Shown here: one piece after another, positions 63,436-64,000 of the stretch | How positions within the stretch are numbered: the first letter of the stretch is position 1 | Layout of the letters: each line of letters begins with the position of its first letter | Assembly: GCA_944380315.1 (NCBI GenBank) | Contig: CALWHG010000002.1 | Coordinates: 51,498 to 115,497 of the forward strand | Reading direction: 5' to 3' | Source: an uncultured Lachnospiraceae bacterium | GTDB lineage: Bacteria; Bacillota; Clostridia; Lachnospirales; Lachnospiraceae | DNA length: 64,000 bases | Position numbers and translations under genes: made by a program | The notes under the pieces: model-generated | The model's database searches: none | Told to the model about the DNA's origin: nothing | The model's input: only the letters and a program-made list of their open reading frames with translations

Positions 63436-64000
63436 ATGAAGGTCATAGCTTCAGAAGAGCTTACCAGGACAAGGCGTAAGGAGATCATAGATGCATGCAG
63501 ACGGCTCTATGAAAGGATGAGCTTCCGTGACATAACCATCAAAGACATAGGGGCCGAGACATCCTTTACCCGTACGTCCATCTACAATTATTTTCAGACC
63601 AGGGAGGAGATCTTCCTTGGTCTGTTAAAGCAGGAATTTGATGACTGGTGCAAAGATCTGGAGTCCCTTTCCTCCCCTGGCTCTCCCCTTACGGCTCAGG
63701 CATTTGCGGAAAGGCTTTCGGACAGTCTGGAAAGGCGCAGCACCATGCTGAAGCTGCTCTCCATGAACCTTTATGACATGGAGGCAAACAGCAGGCTCGA
63801 GGAGCTCACCTCCTTCAAGCTTTCCTATGGGGAGTCCATGAAGCTCCTGAGATCAGGCTTGAAAAGCTTGTCTCCGGGGATCTCGCCGGAAGCTGAGGAA
63901 GGTTTCATCTATGCCTTCTATCCATTCCTGTTTGGCATATATCCGTATACAAACGCCACGCAAAAGCAGCAGGAGGCCATGAGGCTTGCGGGCATCAAGT
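63436..64000 (+). CDS. TetR-family transcriptional regulator (3' end missing)
   Basis: 188 residues visible, cut by the window end. N-terminal TetR helix-turn-helix: RKEIIDACRRLYERMSFRD, ITIKDIGAETSFTRTSIYNY and FQTREEIFLGLL. The ligand domain begins afterward and shows no readable specificity. Starts 10 bases after the DUF362 gene, so it may regulate that gene and itself. AAGGGG lies a few bases before the ATG, a somewhat short spacing. Confidence 0.88.
   Translation, partial: MKVIASEELTRTRRKEIIDACRRLYERMSFRDITIKDIGAETSFTRTSIYNYFQTREEIFLGLLKQEFDDWCKDLESLSSPGSPLTAQAFAERLSDSLERRSTMLKLLSMNLYDMEANSRLEELTSFKLSYGESMKLLRSGLKSLSPGISPEAEEGFIYAFYPFLFGIYPYTNATQKQQEAMRLAGIK

Overview
The window reads as chromosome of a Gram-positive anaerobe of the Clostridia, most likely Lachnospiraceae-like. 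This rests on the phi3T/B. subtilis-type ThyA, PPi-type phosphofructokinase, the rpoBC-rpsL-rpsG-fusA-tuf order, secreted proteins with Trp/Tyr-rich cell-wall-binding repeats, and strong AGGAGG-type ribosome sites with TTGACA/TATAAT promoters. Overall GC is near 50 percent, ATA is a common Ile codon in ordinary genes, and two short blocks (about 4.9-6.4 kb and 8.1-9.95 kb) are clearly AT-richer. The genus cannot be named from sequence alone.

Layout. 0-4.9 kb (+): the 3' end of pepT, then thyA-folA-MFS transporter, then a Y-family DNA polymerase. 4.9-6.4 kb: a lone AT-rich AAA/DUF4143 ATPase. 6.4-7.9 kb (-): a flavin-oxidoreductase-like protein, peptide deformylase and a GNAT acetyltransferase. 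8.0-9.95 kb: tRNA-Leu(UAG) followed by a small AT-rich accessory block with three tandem 12-bp repeats, HicAB toxin-antitoxin, a tiny HTH protein and a small membrane protein. 10.0-14.0 kb (-): M20 amidohydrolase, SLC13-type permease and MFS transporter, which look like one uptake-and-hydrolysis operon. 14.3-15.8 kb (+): rho, with a long Gln/Tyr/Pro-rich disordered insert. 16.0-18.2 kb (-): secreted subtilisin-like protease and a wall-binding protein. 18.3-30.6 kb (-): rpoB-rpoC, rpsL-rpsG-fusA and tuf, with visible promoters for rpsL and tuf. 30.8-37.6 kb: a small membrane protein (+), then on (-) ddl, the thioesterase-lspA-EamA-tgt-yajC operon, and a second secreted wall-binding protein.

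37.7-61.2 kb is the most distinctive region, a surface-polysaccharide locus. An almost unbroken (-) run from 58.57 to 37.76 kb encodes a ThDP enzyme, two paralogous sugar epimerase/reductases, a membrane-type GT2, a sugar C-methyltransferase, PPi-phosphofructokinase, an MBOAT/DHHW acylation pair, RfbA, a DUF4250 protein, RfbB, RfbD, GlmM, LeuA, a GT8, two more GT2-like proteins and a DegT-type aminotransferase. A second DHHW/MBOAT pair runs on (+) from 58.66 kb. It is separated from the ThDP gene by two overlapping divergent promoters with a palindrome filling one spacer. Together these genes suggest a rhamnose-pathway heteropolysaccharide carrying an unusual, possibly branched and amino-modified, O-acylated sugar. 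Flippase/polymerase or ABC-exporter genes and rfbC are not in the window.

61.2-64 kb: a single-span membrane protein with an acidic linker (-), then a DUF362 protein and a TetR regulator cut by the window end (+).

Starts were corrected from ribosome-binding-site position in several genes. No rRNA, CRISPR array, transposase or integrase was seen.
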